Counted from the first letter of the stretch, positions 25,096-36,652 are shown. The stretch is DNA of 64,000 bases from Helicoverpa zea (GCF_022581195.2 NC_061469.1:4092001-4156000); one strand, 5' to 3'. The notes: generated by a model from the letters alone, not told the origin. Program-made: numbers and translations.

Positions 25096-25397
25096 GTATA
25101 ATAATAATAAAATTTATTTATTCAAAAGTTTACAGATTCGGCCTTAGCTAAATAAGAATCATTGTAGAGTTAAGCAGAGACATAGTACACTTATTATGCA
25201 AAACATCAGAAGAAAATCTGTGTACCAAAATATAAGAACCCTGCCTCCTAAACTAGGGTCACCTGTATCTTAGGAGGCAGTTTTCAGCGGAACATTTATA
25301 CAAATTCAGATTTATACAGCGTAACTGATATTGGTTGACAATTGTAGCTAATCGTCTTATTGTATAGCGAAAAACAGCAGAATGTATGTAATTAAAT

Positions 25398-25600
25398 TGA
25401 GTTTTTTTTTTTTTTTTGATATAACAAAAAGAGATGAGTACATAAAAAAAAATAAAAATAAAAAAAAAAAAATTAAATAAACAAAATAGAGCTCCTTATG
25501 TGACTGTGCGTGTTGTGTGTGAGTGTTATGTGTGTGTGTGTGTGTGTGAGAGAGAGTGTGTGAGGGTGTGTGGGTGGGTGTGTTTGGGTTGTTAGTTATG
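25398..25600. repeat. Low-complexity tracts in the LINE 3' UTR
   Basis: Poly-T (about 25403-25419), A-rich (25443-25480) and a (GT)n/(GA)n mixture (25503-25585) lie between the ORF2 stop and the terminal stem-loop. On the element's own strand the last is a CA-rich tract. Confidence 0.9.
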
Positions 25601-25626
25601 TATGTGTGATTACTAATAAGATATTG

Positions 25627-28578
25627 TTAGTTAATATATGTGAGCAGTGCCTCCGTTTGGGAATAATCTTGTAGAAGAAGCCATTCAGTAAGCTTAGCTT
25701 TTACGTTATGTTTGTTCAGGTCGATAATATTAAGATATTTATTTGCTTTTTTGTAGATGTGTGTACTTAATGTGTAATAGTGGTGTCTAGCAAACGAAGT
25801 TTTATGTCGAGCGCCTGATATAATAGTGGTACGAGTCTTAGTATTTGACGGTAAAATACTTGTGTGTCTTCTGAGAATAGTCCGGAGAACAAACAGTTGT
25901 CGGACTGTTAGAATTTGACAGTCTGCATAGAGTTGTGTAGTTTCATATCGAAAAGGCCTCCGTAACATCACCTTTAGGATAGCTCTTTGAGCCCTTTCAA
26001 CTCTAATCAGACTGGTTTTAGATGCGCCTCCCCAAACAGTAATACAATAGCCAATTACTGATTGGCAGAGAGCATAAAAGACCATTTTAAGGGTGTCTGT
26101 ATCTGCCGACTCCCTAAGCGATTTAAATACGTGTATCAGTCTCAAAATTCGGTTTGTTAGGGCGTTAATTTGTTTATCCCACCGTAGACCCGTGTCAATT
26201 TGCACCCCAAGATACTTGATATTATCAGCTCTTGTCAGGGATGGACAGGAGCAGGGGGAAGTTAAAGAAAAGCAAGTGTGTGCTGTAATGGAGAAGGTCT
26301 TGTGAGGAGCCGAGTTTTGGCGGATATGGAAGGGGATGTAGGCAGTTTTGTCAAAATTTAAGGTTAGCAGATTTGATTTGAGCCATTTTATCACCATTGA
26401 CAGGGCTGATTCTGCACTGGTTTTAATATCATCCCAAGTCGAACCACTTACGATAATCGCCGTGTCATCAGCATATGCGAAAATCTTGGAATTAGGAAGC
26501 GACATATGACAAAGGTCGTTAACATAAATCTGAAAAAGAATGGGACCCAAGATGCTTCCCTGGGGTACTCCGTAAGATACGGATTCTTCGTCACTTAGGT
26601 ACCTGTCAATTTTGGTTCTTTGGGTACGCTCATTCAGATAGTCTTTGAAGATCTGAAGAGCGATTCCTCTAATTCCTAGTAGTTCCATTTTGGCAAGAAG
26701 TAAGGGAACAGAAACTGTGTCGAATGCCTTAGAAAGATCGAGAAAGATCCCCAGGCTTTTGATATTATTGTCAAGGTTCCTGGCGACCAGCTGTGTCATA
26801 TCGAGCACTGCGTCTTCAGTTGATACACCAGTACGGAAACCGTACTGATTATCCGATATGATGTGATGTCTGTCCAGGAATTTCTTAAGACGACTACTTA
26901 GGATCCTTTCCAAGACCTTGGAGAGTGCGGTTAGAACCGAGATTGGTCTATAGTTATTGACACAGCTTCTGCTCCCACCTTTGTGGATTGGATGAAGGAT
27001 AGCCTTCTTCAGTGCAGCTGGAAAAATACCGTTTCGTAGACAGCCGTTAAATATGTAAGTTAACGGTCGTGTAAGTGTCTGTCGGCATTGTTTTAGCACC
27101 TTGGGAGGTATACCATCCCAGCCGATTGCACAGTCGTTGCGCAGTTGCACTATAAGCGATTCGACTTCAGACTCGTCTACCTCAAGTAGTGCAAGCGAGT
27201 TAATGGGGGAAAAAGATTTGGAATGGTCAATATGCGTACGTGCCTGGCTAGGAGACACTATGTGACTTTGTGATAAAATATTATTCGCTAATGTTTTTCC
27301 TACATTAGTAAAGAATTTGCACACCTCATTTATTGAAGATTTGGGGCTTTCGTGAATTTTCAGGAGTTCAACAGGGCTTGTTATGGCTTTATTTGTGTTA
27401 GTAATATTTTTTATAGTGTTCCAAAGGGCTTTTGGGTTGTTTCTGGCTTTTTCGAGTTCATTTTTTTCGTAAGCAATTTTTAGTTTCCGAAGTAGAGAAT
27501 TACAGAAATTACGATACCGCGTGTATGTAGTCTTAAGTATAATATTGTGCGGGTCTTTTTTTGAGCGACTGTGTAATCTGTCACGATTTTTGATGCACTT
27601 CAGAAGTCCTGGTGTTATCCAGGGCTTGATAGTTCTTAATTTCCGAGGGATTTGAGTAGTTTTTGTGTGTACGGTAATAGCAGACGTTACCATTGATATA
27701 AAAGTATTCAGCGCTGTATTTGGGTCAACTATTTTGTGTATGATTGAAAAATCAGTGTTATCAATCTGCAATTTGACAGCATCGTAATCTATGGTCGAAG
27801 ACAGGAAGCCGGATTTACGCTTAGGATTTGCATTATTAATAGTGACAAGGACAGGTTTGTGGTCCGTAATATGCGAATCTAGGACCAGAGTAATAACGGG
27901 TAGGTTTGTTTTTACGAACGCATGATCTAAACAGTTTTCAAGCCGAGTCGGGAAGAGATGAGATGGAAGCAGTCCGTGTGAGGTATTAAGCACAAGGTAA
28001 TTGAGACTCCGATCATTTCTATTACAAAGTCTTATGTCTATGTTCATATCCCCAACTAAGGCGATGTTTCGACACGGTGAGATATTGGAGTAGACGCTAT
28101 TTAAACTGTCTAGAAACTTATCGAAATACTCCTTCGAAGAATACGATGGGGAGCGGTATATCCCTATAAATGTAAATTGTTGCTTGTCTATTTGACAAAC
28201 AAGACAGTTACCCCCTAAGAAGTTAGGTTCCCACACAGTCGCTTGAAGACCTAGTTTTATGTAGATTACGATCCCGTCATTTTGGTTTGAGTTTACTTTG
28301 GTGGAATAAGATTGAAATCCCTGTAGCACAGGGACATTTGTAACCTTGCTGAGCCAACATTCAGTAAGGATTATGACATCAAAGTACATTTCAGTGAGTT
28401 GTAACAGTGCTTGTAGCTGATCAAAATTTTTATTTATGCTGCGTATATTTAAGTGTAAGAGCTTTACATTACTATCTAAGTTGTTTATATATGTCAAACA
28501 GTCTTCAGGACTACAGGTATGTGAGTTGCCTACGTTAAGCGAGTCCAGTTCTGTATTTATATTGTTTATTGCAGCCAT
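25627..28578 (-). CDS. LINE ORF2: endonuclease and reverse transcriptase
   Basis: 983 codons without a stop. Residues about 38-245 form an APE-type endonuclease: LHLNIRSINKN near 41-51, ILTECWL, YRSPS, VGDMNID and SHITDHKPV, the last holding the catalytic Asp-His pair. The RT domain lies at about 490-760, with LRNDCAIGWDGIPPKVLK, HKGGSR...YRPISVL, SKAFDTV, YGVPQGSILGPILF near 665 and the catalytic FAYADD near 697. A C-terminal region with the WGGAS and RAQR motifs follows. The protein nicks target DNA and copies the element RNA in place. ORF2 begins 288 bp downstream of the end of ORF1. All catalytic signatures I can check are present. Confidence 0.92.
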   Translation of the reverse strand: MAAINNINTELDSLNVGNSHTCSPEDCLTYINNLDSNVKLLHLNIRSINKNFDQLQALLQLTEMYFDVIILTECWLSKVTNVPVLQGFQSYSTKVNSNQNDGIVIYIKLGLQATVWEPNFLGGNCLVCQIDKQQFTFIGIYRSPSYSSKEYFDKFLDSLNSVYSNISPCRNIALVGDMNIDIRLCNRNDRSLNYLVLNTSHGLLPSHLFPTRLENCLDHAFVKTNLPVITLVLDSHITDHKPVLVTINNANPKRKSGFLSSTIDYDAVKLQIDNTDFSIIHKIVDPNTALNTFISMVTSAITVHTKTTQIPRKLRTIKPWITPGLLKCIKNRDRLHSRSKKDPHNIILKTTYTRYRNFCNSLLRKLKIAYEKNELEKARNNPKALWNTIKNITNTNKAITSPVELLKIHESPKSSINEVCKFFTNVGKTLANNILSQSHIVSPSQARTHIDHSKSFSPINSLALLEVDESEVESLIVQLRNDCAIGWDGIPPKVLKQCRQTLTRPLTYIFNGCLRNGIFPAALKKAILHPIHKGGSRSCVNNYRPISVLTALSKVLERILSSRLKKFLDRHHIISDNQYGFRTGVSTEDAVLDMTQLVARNLDNNIKSLGIFLDLSKAFDTVSVPLLLAKMELLGIRGIALQIFKDYLNERTQRTKIDRYLSDEESVSYGVPQGSILGPILFQIYVNDLCHMSLPNSKIFAYADDTAIIVSGSTWDDIKTSAESALSMVIKWLKSNLLTLNFDKTAYIPFHIRQNSAPHKTFSITAHTCFSLTSPCSCPSLTRADNIKYLGVQIDTGLRWDKQINALTNRILRLIHVFKSLRESADTDTLKMVFYALCQSVIGYCITVWGGASKTSLIRVERAQRAILKVMLRRPFRYETTQLYADCQILTVRQLFVLRTILRRHTSILPSNTKTRTTIISGARHKTSFARHHYYTLSTHIYKKANKYLNIIDLNKHNVKAKLTEWLLLQDYSQTEALLTYIN

Positions 28579-28866
28579 TTAAATGTAACGTATATTCCTA
28601 TATATGGCTAGATTATGTGAGTAGAATAAGAGGGTTGCGCGGACGAAGTGAGAGAAACGGAGAAGACTAGTGATTATTTGTTGTATAAGTGATAACAATA
28701 CCTGTTGAATAATTAAGTATGGGTGGCTTTTGTCAATATGTGTGTTGTTTTTGGCAAGCTCTGGAGCGAATTTGATGTCTGCAAGAGTATGTGTGTGTGA
28801 GTTAATTAAAATGGTAATATTATATTTTAGGGTTAACGTAACAGTAGTAATAACTAAATCTAATAG

Positions 28867-29862
28867 TCAGATCTGTAAATTCTTGACATCATTTAAACAT
28901 TTTTCTGTACGAATTAGTATTTGTTTGTCACCTTCCAGTTTACGCAGGAAGATGTTGCCATTAGAGATCCAGCAATATTTGTATGCATTATTTTTGGCAA
29001 AATTTCTAGCCATGTAGAAGAGCTTCTTGGTGTTTGGAGGAAGTTGTTCCGCGACGTATACTGGTTGACTCTCTCCTGGAATACCGATGATCGAGGTGTT
29101 TAATTTCTCATCTTTATTTTTATTCTTGTTAAACGACCGAACAGCAGATACAAAGACTTCCTTTTTCTGAACTGAAGAAAATTCCGCTATGATGGGGCGT
29201 ATGGTGTCATGGGCAGAGGGTTTCCCGGGAATGCGGTATATATCCCGCACCTCAGTTTCCGATATATCTATTCCAACAGTTTCACCAATACTGCATACTG
29301 TATTTAGGAGACTGGCACTGGATTCCTTGCTTAATAGTGGGATATTTCGGATTTCGATACCAGATGATCTAGATTTATACTGGAGATCAAGTACTTTGCT
29401 TTCTAACTGTTCTATGTATTGCTTTTGTTCTTGCCTCTCCTTCCTAAGGTCTTCGACCTCTTTTTTAAGGTCTTCAAATTGTTTATTTATAAACACCATC
29501 GATTTCACTATCTCCTCGTTGGATTTACGTAATTCCACGTTAGATGAATGTATTTGTGAATTTTGAGTTTTTATTTCTCCTATGTCTGTAGATAATTTAG
29601 AAATAATTTCTGTTTGGTCGCGTAGCAATTTGGTGATAGTATCGCTTTGGTTGTCTTTCCGCTGCTCTGGATTAATGTGGGATTCTTGCGAGCTTCGAGG
29701 TGAGTTGTCCTGGCGAGGTCTTTTGTTGTTCCTATTTGTGTTGACGTAGTCACTCATCATTAATGCAGAGTTGATGTCCGGTTCTGATTGGGTCTGGCTT
29801 TGACTTAGATTCGTATTCTGAGATTTCGTGGTTTTCGGTGGGGTGCGCTGCACATTAGCCAT
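28867..29862 (-). CDS. LINE ORF1: coiled-coil RNA-binding protein
   Basis: 331 codons. An N-terminal region rich in Ser, Gln and Asn (residues 1-70) is followed by a long coiled coil at about 75-165 (repeated LLRDQTEIISKLSTDIGE and EDLKKEVEDLRKERQEQ type heptads). Next comes SRSSGIEIRNIP, the start of an RRM-like fold as in L1-type ORF1 proteins. The C-terminus, PNTKKLFYMARNFAK ... YKYCWISNGNIFLRK, resembles the domain that insect LINEs share with the baculovirus FP protein. It is expected to trimerise and coat the LINE RNA. The intact frame and its position just downstream of the tandem 5' UTR units fit a complete element. Confidence 0.88.
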   Translation of the reverse strand: MANVQRTPPKTTKSQNTNLSQSQTQSEPDINSALMMSDYVNTNRNNKRPRQDNSPRSSQESHINPEQRKDNQSDTITKLLRDQTEIISKLSTDIGEIKTQNSQIHSSNVELRKSNEEIVKSMVFINKQFEDLKKEVEDLRKERQEQKQYIEQLESKVLDLQYKSRSSGIEIRNIPLLSKESSASLLNTVCSIGETVGIDISETEVRDIYRIPGKPSAHDTIRPIIAEFSSVQKKEVFVSAVRSFNKNKNKDEKLNTSIIGIPGESQPVYVAEQLPPNTKKLFYMARNFAKNNAYKYCWISNGNIFLRKLEGDKQILIRTEKCLNDVKNLQI

Positions 29863-29890
29863 GTTTCATATATTAGTAAACAATTTGCGT

Positions 29891-30244
29891 ATTAGTTCTA
29901 CGAACAGCCTGGGGTGGCGCCACTAGTTGCGTGGAGACGCAATGTAACGGATCCGAAACTTTGTTTGTCGCTGGAACGCTTTCACCTAATAAAATAAGAT
30001 TAGGTTGAGGATTAGTTCTTAAAACAGCCTGGGGTGGCGCCACTAGTTGCGTGGAGACGCAATGTTACGTATCCAATATTTGTTTGTCGCTGGAACGCTT
30101 TCACCTACTAAAGTAAGATTAGGTTGTGGATTAGTTCTTAAAATATCCTGGGGTGGCGCCACTAGTTGCGTGGAGACGCAATGTACGTATCCGAACTTTA
30201 TTTGTCGCTGGAACGCTTTCACCTACTACTATGTGATTAGGTTG
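29891..30244 (-). promoter_or_regulatory. Three tandem units of about 120 bp in the LINE 5' UTR
   Basis: The block cctggggtggcgccactagt plus tgcgtggagacgcaatgt recurs at exactly 120 bp and then 119 bp spacing (starting near 29908, 30028 and 30147). Each is followed by tttgtcgctggaacgctttc and a ttaggttg end. The units are about 90% alike by eye. They sit directly upstream of ORF1 on the minus strand, where other LINEs carry tandem promoter monomers. Promoter function is inferred from position only. Confidence 0.85.
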
Positions 30245-30715
30245 GTAGTATTGTGATAGTTGCGCAGTCGCAGGAATTTAGCCGTTATGTTGAATGCACA
30301 ACCGTGAGTATTCCTTGCGGTCGAAGGATTTAGCACTATGATGCGGCACTTTTAGAGATTTTGTTATTTAGTTAATATTTCACTTTTAACAGTTTACAGG
30401 CACAAGAAACACTTATTCCGTAATTGTGGATGGTGTAGGAGTGTAGCACTATTTCTACAGTTTTCGCACAAGCGTAATGTCAACCGAAAAATCAATTTTT
30501 CGAGACAAGGTATCAAAAACACGACTGAGAGGCTCGGGGCGCGTTCCGCGTCTCAGTATTTACGAAAAAAGGGCATAAAAGTCCTTCATTAACCCAGTTT
30601 GGGGGATCCACAGTTCCCCCAACGATCTGATAAGGGGGCTTTCGAAGGCACGTGTGCTAGACGCGTTTCTGCCCTACAATTGGTCGGAATACCATTAGTT
30701 CTAGACTTTTCCGGC

Positions 30716-31744
30716 TGTAAATCAAAGTTGTAAGTAAATTGTTGTTTGAAAATATCGTATAAAAATAATGGGTACTTAAGTGTAATTGTGAAGGAATATA
30801 TTTTGATTATATGTAAGTGATGATGTGGTTAAAGGCTACATAAGAAGAGTTATTCCCAATTTGTCATTAGTACCGATTGGTCACCAACTATTTTTTCCAT
30901 ACATCAAATCCCAATTGGTCATTCGAGCAAAATAAATAATTTAATATTTACATTTTGAGTTTCGTTTCGTCACCCGCATAAAATTTCACGTAGCAGAGTA
31001 CCGTCAGAAATAAAAGTGTCAAAATTTCAAATGAAAATCTGCGATGTAGGAAGAGGTTTTAATAGCTCTCATATAAATATAATAAAATAATAAAATTTAC
31101 ATTAAAAAACAGGTGAAGACAACATGGGCATTTGATAAACCCGAAAATGTGACTCGATACTTTTTGTACCGGTAACAAAGTACCAGGAGCCCATAACTAG
31201 CAAAGAGATTGTATACATAAAAAAATTCACAAACAAGAAAATAAATATCAAATTTAATTAACAAAAATAATTTGAATCTATTCACAGTTGTGTTGCACAT
31301 ACTGCAGTTTTTTTTTTTATTGGACCTTGTTCGTATAAACAGAACGTTTCAGTTCAATTATCTTCTTAAACTTCTTGTTCTTACTATTTATTTATTTATT
31401 TAAACCTAACCTAACCTTGTAAAGCTTTTCTTGTTGACAGTACTTTTTACAAAATAAAGTATGGATGACGAATTGAGACTAAGGAAAATAAAATATTTTA
31501 TCGAATGACAAACTGGGACACGTTATTTATGGATGCCAAATCACTAAAATGACGAATTGGGCATAACTCCATAAGAATACATAGGACAAATAAAAGAAGA
31601 ATAAATAAAAAACCTTTCATATGTACAAGATAAAATTTTTATCGTAACCAACTCCCTACTTTATAAACAAGAAATACTTATAAGTTGCCATGATCCAAAA
31701 TTAAAACATTACAGGTTAATATGTTTTCGTTCTATTGAAAACCC
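30716..31744. other. Intron DNA, nothing recognised
   Basis: AT-rich with short homopolymers; no supportable gene or repeat. Confidence 0.4.
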
Positions 31745-31761
31745 AATTACGAATTGTATTC

Positions 31762-32106
31762 CATCCTCCGAGCCTTTTCCCAATCATGTTGGGGTCGGCT
31801 TCCAGTCTAACCGGATTCAGCTGAGTACCAGTGCTTTACAAGAAGCGACTGCCTATCTGACCTCCTCAACCCAGTTACCCGGGCAACCCGATACCCCTTG
31901 GTTAGACTGGTGTCAGACTTACTGGCTTCTGACTACCCGTAACGACTGCCAAGGATGTTCAATGACAGCCGGGACCTACAGTTTAACGTGCCATCCGAAA
32001 CACAGCAGAAAAGTTGCATTGGTACTTGCCTGACCTGGGATCGAACCCTCGCCCTCATACTTGAGAGGTTGGTCCTTTACCCACTAGGCCACCACGACTT
32101 TTTTTA
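31762..32106 (-). mobile_element. tRNA-derived SINE, second family, with perfect 17-bp duplication
   Basis: On the minus strand the head reads gtggcctagtgggtaaagga (A box) then gggttcgatcccagg (B box). The body includes gtcgttacgggtagtcagaa, and it ends gaagccgaccccaacatgat plus tgggaaaaggctcggaggat. It is flanked by the perfect direct repeat AATTACGAATTGTATTC at 31745-31761 and 32107-32123. The 3' tail resembles the tail of the RTE-like LINE at 19517-19765, the likely source of its mobilising machinery. Confidence 0.92.
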
Positions 32107-32123
32107 AATTACGAATTGTATTC

Positions 32124-32789
32124 AAAGTACTAAAAATAATTACTATTTACTTTATTAAAATTGTTTAACCTTTTACTGTTCCAATATAATCCAATTGCCT
32201 TTCATTAAATTTTCTACATTAATTTGAATCTACTGAAAGTATTTGATTTCACTTTTATATTAAACAGCTTGAAAACATATTTAAAACTTTTAGCATATGG
32301 TAATTGAACCTTTTTACATTATTTAACAAAACAAAAAACATTCCAAATTCAAAATTCTGCAAAAGCATTTTTATTTTTTCAAATTAATATGCATTTTCCA
32401 GCCTGTATCATGTATATTTGTCAAAAAAAAAAATGGTGTTTCAATCTACCATATACATAAATGGCATTTTATTTTCACTATAAACTGCGATTTTAACAAT
32501 TTGTAAATTCAGCTTATGTTTACTTTGTAGAAAACGAATCAATAAGATTTTCAGCGACGTAAAAAAATATAAACTCTTCTAACACTGTAATCACATTTTT
32601 TTCTTCAATTTTTACCTTAACCTGCCCACTGTTACTTGGCATAAAACAATTAATATAGTTAAAACGACTCCTTGCAGTAACAAATAGCATAATTTCCTCT
32701 GTACGTGACATGCATCCTCACTCTTGTGGCCCGAATGTCCGGCGCCTTGCTAAATATACTGTCTTATATACTTGTGTTGAGTGAATATA
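32124..32789. other. Intron DNA, nothing recognised
   Basis: AT-rich; no feature supported. Confidence 0.4.
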
Positions 32790-33290
32790 TATTTTTTTTT
32801 AAGGACGTCAAAAATCATCAAATGTCCCCTCCCGCTGTAGGTTAGCAGCGGTGAGGGAGTGTCAGACTCTTACTGACTAAAAACCGTCGTGTTCCGTCAT
32901 AGGCCTTTTACGTACCCGGGCCGTGGTACCTCTTTCGAACAACCCGCAGCCCCGGCAGGCCTTGGCCTTACTGGGCCCCGCTGGGGTTGCTGATATCTCT
33001 TTGAGGAGCGCATGGAACAACGCGCGCCGTCGACACGGGTCTGTCGTCTAAGTAGACAGAGGGACGATGAGCCACCCGAACTCACCGCCCACAGACCCAA
33101 GCCTACGATGGCCGGGGGGAGTCATCTCGCGACACCCGGCGCCCGTGGTGTCTTCCTGGCCCAGCGCGGCGGCCGGGATGAGAGGTGCGCACTCTCTGGC
33201 GTTCCGCCTTCTCCTTCTCGAGCATGACCGCTTCGCAGAAGGAGGCGACGGCATCCCATTCCCTCTCGCCCCGGACCTACTGTTATGATA
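32790..33290 (-). mobile_element. 5'-truncated LINE, same family as 14985-15452
   Basis: It begins on the plus strand with poly-T (the complement of a poly(A) tail) and then the same gacgtcaaaaatcatcaaat, ccctcccgctg and aaaaccgtcgtgttccgtca blocks as the earlier copy, about 90% alike. The minus-strand frame at about 33048-33254 encodes nearly the same Arg-rich peptide (SCSRRRRRNARE). It extends slightly further 5' (to about 33283) than the other copy. I could not define a target duplication. Confidence 0.75.
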
Positions 33291-36255
33291 GAGGACCTCA
33301 GTAATGTTTGACCTCAGTCCATCAGTAATGTTTACTAGGAAGACTAATTCTTGGAATATGTGCTTCTAAATGAAATACTGAAGATACTAATCGTTATGCT
33401 TGACATTCTTAAATATATTTTTTATGACACTGCTTGAAGCACGAAGAGAGGACTGTCAATGCACTTCTTTGTGTAATGCTTCCTATTTCTTTTCTCAATT
33501 TTGTTTACTAGCAAAATAGACAGATTTCACAAAAAATAAAAAATAACTGCCCACCGTGAAAACCCAACGCGTAGATATGTGCTTCAATTAGTAAAGATTT
33601 ATTTAGATAGGATATTTTTTACTCTTCAACAATAAATTGAGAAAGATGAACCAGGGTCCAACCGAAGGTCCGGGGTTTAATTTTCAAACTGATGAAATTC
33701 GCTTTACTGAAGATTCTCCGTACCTACTTTAAAATAAATAGGGACCATGCTATGCGCCTCCCGTCTCAACTAACTAATTCAATTGTCTGGGAAACTTACA
33801 ATGCAGTTGTAATTAATTTAATTAATTAGGGAAGAAAATAAGAGGAACGTGGTGAATAAGTTGAAGACACGCTGGTTCGCAAAATATAGATGCAACTTTT
33901 TAAGCGTTCATATGCGTGCAGACATATTATTTTAAAGTCAAACGAAATATAATCTCAAGTGTGTTTTTAGCGTTTTTACAGTACCTGAAACCACTGAATT
34001 GAGCTGAAATCTTTTACTTTCGATTTTATGGTTAAATCGCTACCTTGACTATGATAACCTTGGAAAGGACATAAGTCTTTACGTGAGTCTAATTTATATT
34101 CTTCCAACGTGAAACAGCTTAGGATGCGTAAGAAAATTCATCAAAACTGAACTTCGTGATTTCAATATAAATTAAAGATTATATTCTTTCGTTTTCTTTG
34201 GCATTTTCTAAACATTTTTATGTGATCCGCTGTATAAGTTACCTAATTGTAAAAAAAAATGAACATACACACAATTCAAGATTATAGGGAAAAGGAGTAA
34301 CAAAAAGTTCTCATTTTAAAACCTTCAACCAGTCCTTTCAACCCAACGTAAAAAATAGGTATAGCACCGATCAAATATATAGCATCTCGTATTACTATAG
34401 ACTTTTGAAAAATAACAGCTTTTTACTACCACTTTTCCCTGGGTTTTATCCAAGTGCAAAGAGTAGTTTCTTGGGCTCACGGGACGTGGGTAAACCACTG
34501 GCGGAAGCTAGTAATAACATGGGTATAACACTATTTATAAATACCTAAGCGCCTTATGAAAATACACGATTTAATATATGCGAGGATTATTAAAATATTT
34601 ACGTAAGAAACATTTTGACAGTCACATCGTGATTGAAATCTTCGCCAAGGAAAGTCTTAATTTATTCTACGACATAATTAAACACGCATATTTCATGTAT
34701 GTATTAGGAACGTTCCAGAAATATAATTTCAAGAATGTAATAATATTCTTTCTCAGTCTGAAACTCATTAGGTATTTTGAAATAAAAAAATTGAAATTGA
34801 CTAAAGTAATGTAAGTATAGTACTTTTGCATTTAAGTATATTATAAGTAAAGATTTAAAAAAAAACAGCTTAACGCAGGACACACTAATAAATGATATTT
34901 TAATGAAACAAGTTCTCTAAAGGAATACAAGTAAACCAAAATACTCTGTAAATATTCCTCTACTTATATCTCTTATAAAATCGGTTAAGCCGTCCGTAAT
35001 GAGGGTCTAAAATTAGGTATTCTAGGTTCGTCTACTTAAACTTACGATATTGCTTTAAAAAGGTCTAAATAATGGCCTGATTTCAGAAATCGTAAACATT
35101 CATAAGAAAATAAGAAATATCCCATTTTGAACAAACATAATTTCTTTATTTTTTTGTTAAAATAAATGGCTAAAAAATTATATTTTTATAGTCTTCCTTA
35201 TCATATACTTCAACTACATAATGTAATTAGAATCGCTTAATAAAAATCATACCAAGCATTCCACGGACCGCCGGCCGTTGTTTCAGTCATTAAATAAAAT
35301 TACGTCCATTTAAAATCGATCATATTCCAGCCAGTTGCCAGTTACAAAGAATTTTACAGCAAAATGCCAACATGCTTCAAACATTTCTTGAAATAACCAG
35401 CATATCTTGATACGTACCCCTTTAGAGTGCTTTCGCACTAGTGAATTACGCCGCACGTTTAGGTTGTTTCGAGCTGCATAAAAATCGGCCCCGTTTACGC
35501 GTGTGTTCGGGCGTCATCGTTCGATGGTAGTTGTCATTTGTTTTTATCTGTAAAGTTATCACCTGTATATGCGCGACAAAAGAGCGAAAAATCCGGTAAT
35601 CCGCTAATTTTGTGAGCGCTCTTTCTGTCAGTTCATACTAGTGTATTTTGTCTTGCGTATACGCTCCATTTTATACGCCATACATTTCGCTCGGTTTCAA
35701 GAGTGTCATCATTTGTTCATGTAGTAGGCCTTGTAGATTGCTACATTTGCTGTGGAAAATATAAGCGCAAAATCCGTTAGTGTAAAAGTGCTGCTAGACA
35801 ATGTGGGACGAAATAAGTGGTTGAAATGTTCGAATACTTTGGGCCGCTTGTAAAGTACTCAGGTAGGTTTTGTAAGGGTTAAAATATCTAAAGGATAGAC
35901 ATTTATGTGACCAGTATTTTGCGCAAGGTTAGATTGGTACATTCTGTCTATGAGTATGAAAGTACATTTATGAAATGAATTTTTATTTTGGGGATGCCAG
36001 TGGAAATGCTGATGTTCATTAGTTTGAATCGTACTTATAAATGTTAGATACTTACATGTATCACTAAAAGCAACGTGTAGGTACAATGTTGCAACATCTA
36101 TAATGCAAATTCGGTAAAAAAATATTTATATTTAATAAAAAATATATTTAAATATATTTAAGCTATATATTTAAAATGATCGAAAGTAACTTACAATTCC
36201 AACCGAATTTTGAGTAAACTATACTTGAGTGTCAATTGAAGTACAAGCTTGAAAT
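33291..36255. other. Intron DNA, mostly unassigned
   Basis: No gene is supported. The stretch 35425-35850 is more GC-rich than its surroundings (gccgcacgtttaggttgttt, ttacgcgtgtgttcgggcgt) and could be one end of an unknown DNA transposon, but I find no partner inverted repeat. Confidence 0.4.
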
Positions 36256-36260
36256 CCTGG

Positions 36261-36652
36261 GGCCCGATTCTCCTAATTTTACTTAAGCGCCATTCGATTC
36301 ACGTTCGACTCGATTCGACTGAGATCCAATCCCGACTCGATTACGATTGAAGCGTATGTGGCATTCCGCTATTTTTCTTAGAAATAAACGTTTTTATACT
36401 TTTCTGTCATTCAATAATGAATCATTTTGTCTGCAAATGATTTACGATTGCAAAATGATTGTACAGCAAACTACCGTACAGACCAAAATCACCAAAATAG
36501 CAGACCAATCGCACACCTATCAAATGTCAATCGAATACGATTGGTCTTTTATTAGTAGCAGAATGCCCGATATGGTTAAAACTGCTATTGCGATCATATT
36601 GCGATTCGATTTCTATTCGATTTTGACATTATTAACTTAGGAGAATCGGGCC
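36261..36652. repeat. 392-bp MITE with CCTGG target duplication
   Basis: The terminal inverted repeats are ggcccgattctcctaa and ttaggagaatcgggcc, flanked by CCTGG on both sides (36256-36260 and 36653-36657). The interior is rich in cgattcga-type words and has no convincing coding sequence. Confidence 0.88.

Larger units (their letters stand above)
25096..30715 (-). mobile_element. Probable full-length CR1-like LINE
   Basis: Minus-strand element with 5' UTR, ORF1, ORF2 and 3' UTR in the correct order. The 3' end is an (att)n tail (ataataataataa at 25099-25112 on the plus strand) preceded by a stem-loop at 25247-25285. The microsatellite-type tail, the ORF1 type and the GVPQGS-type RT are those of CR1-like LINEs. 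The 5' boundary is an estimate: GC-rich 5' UTR-like sequence continues to about 30715, and I could not find a matching target-site duplication. Both ORFs are uninterrupted, so this may be a young, possibly mobile copy. Confidence 0.8.
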
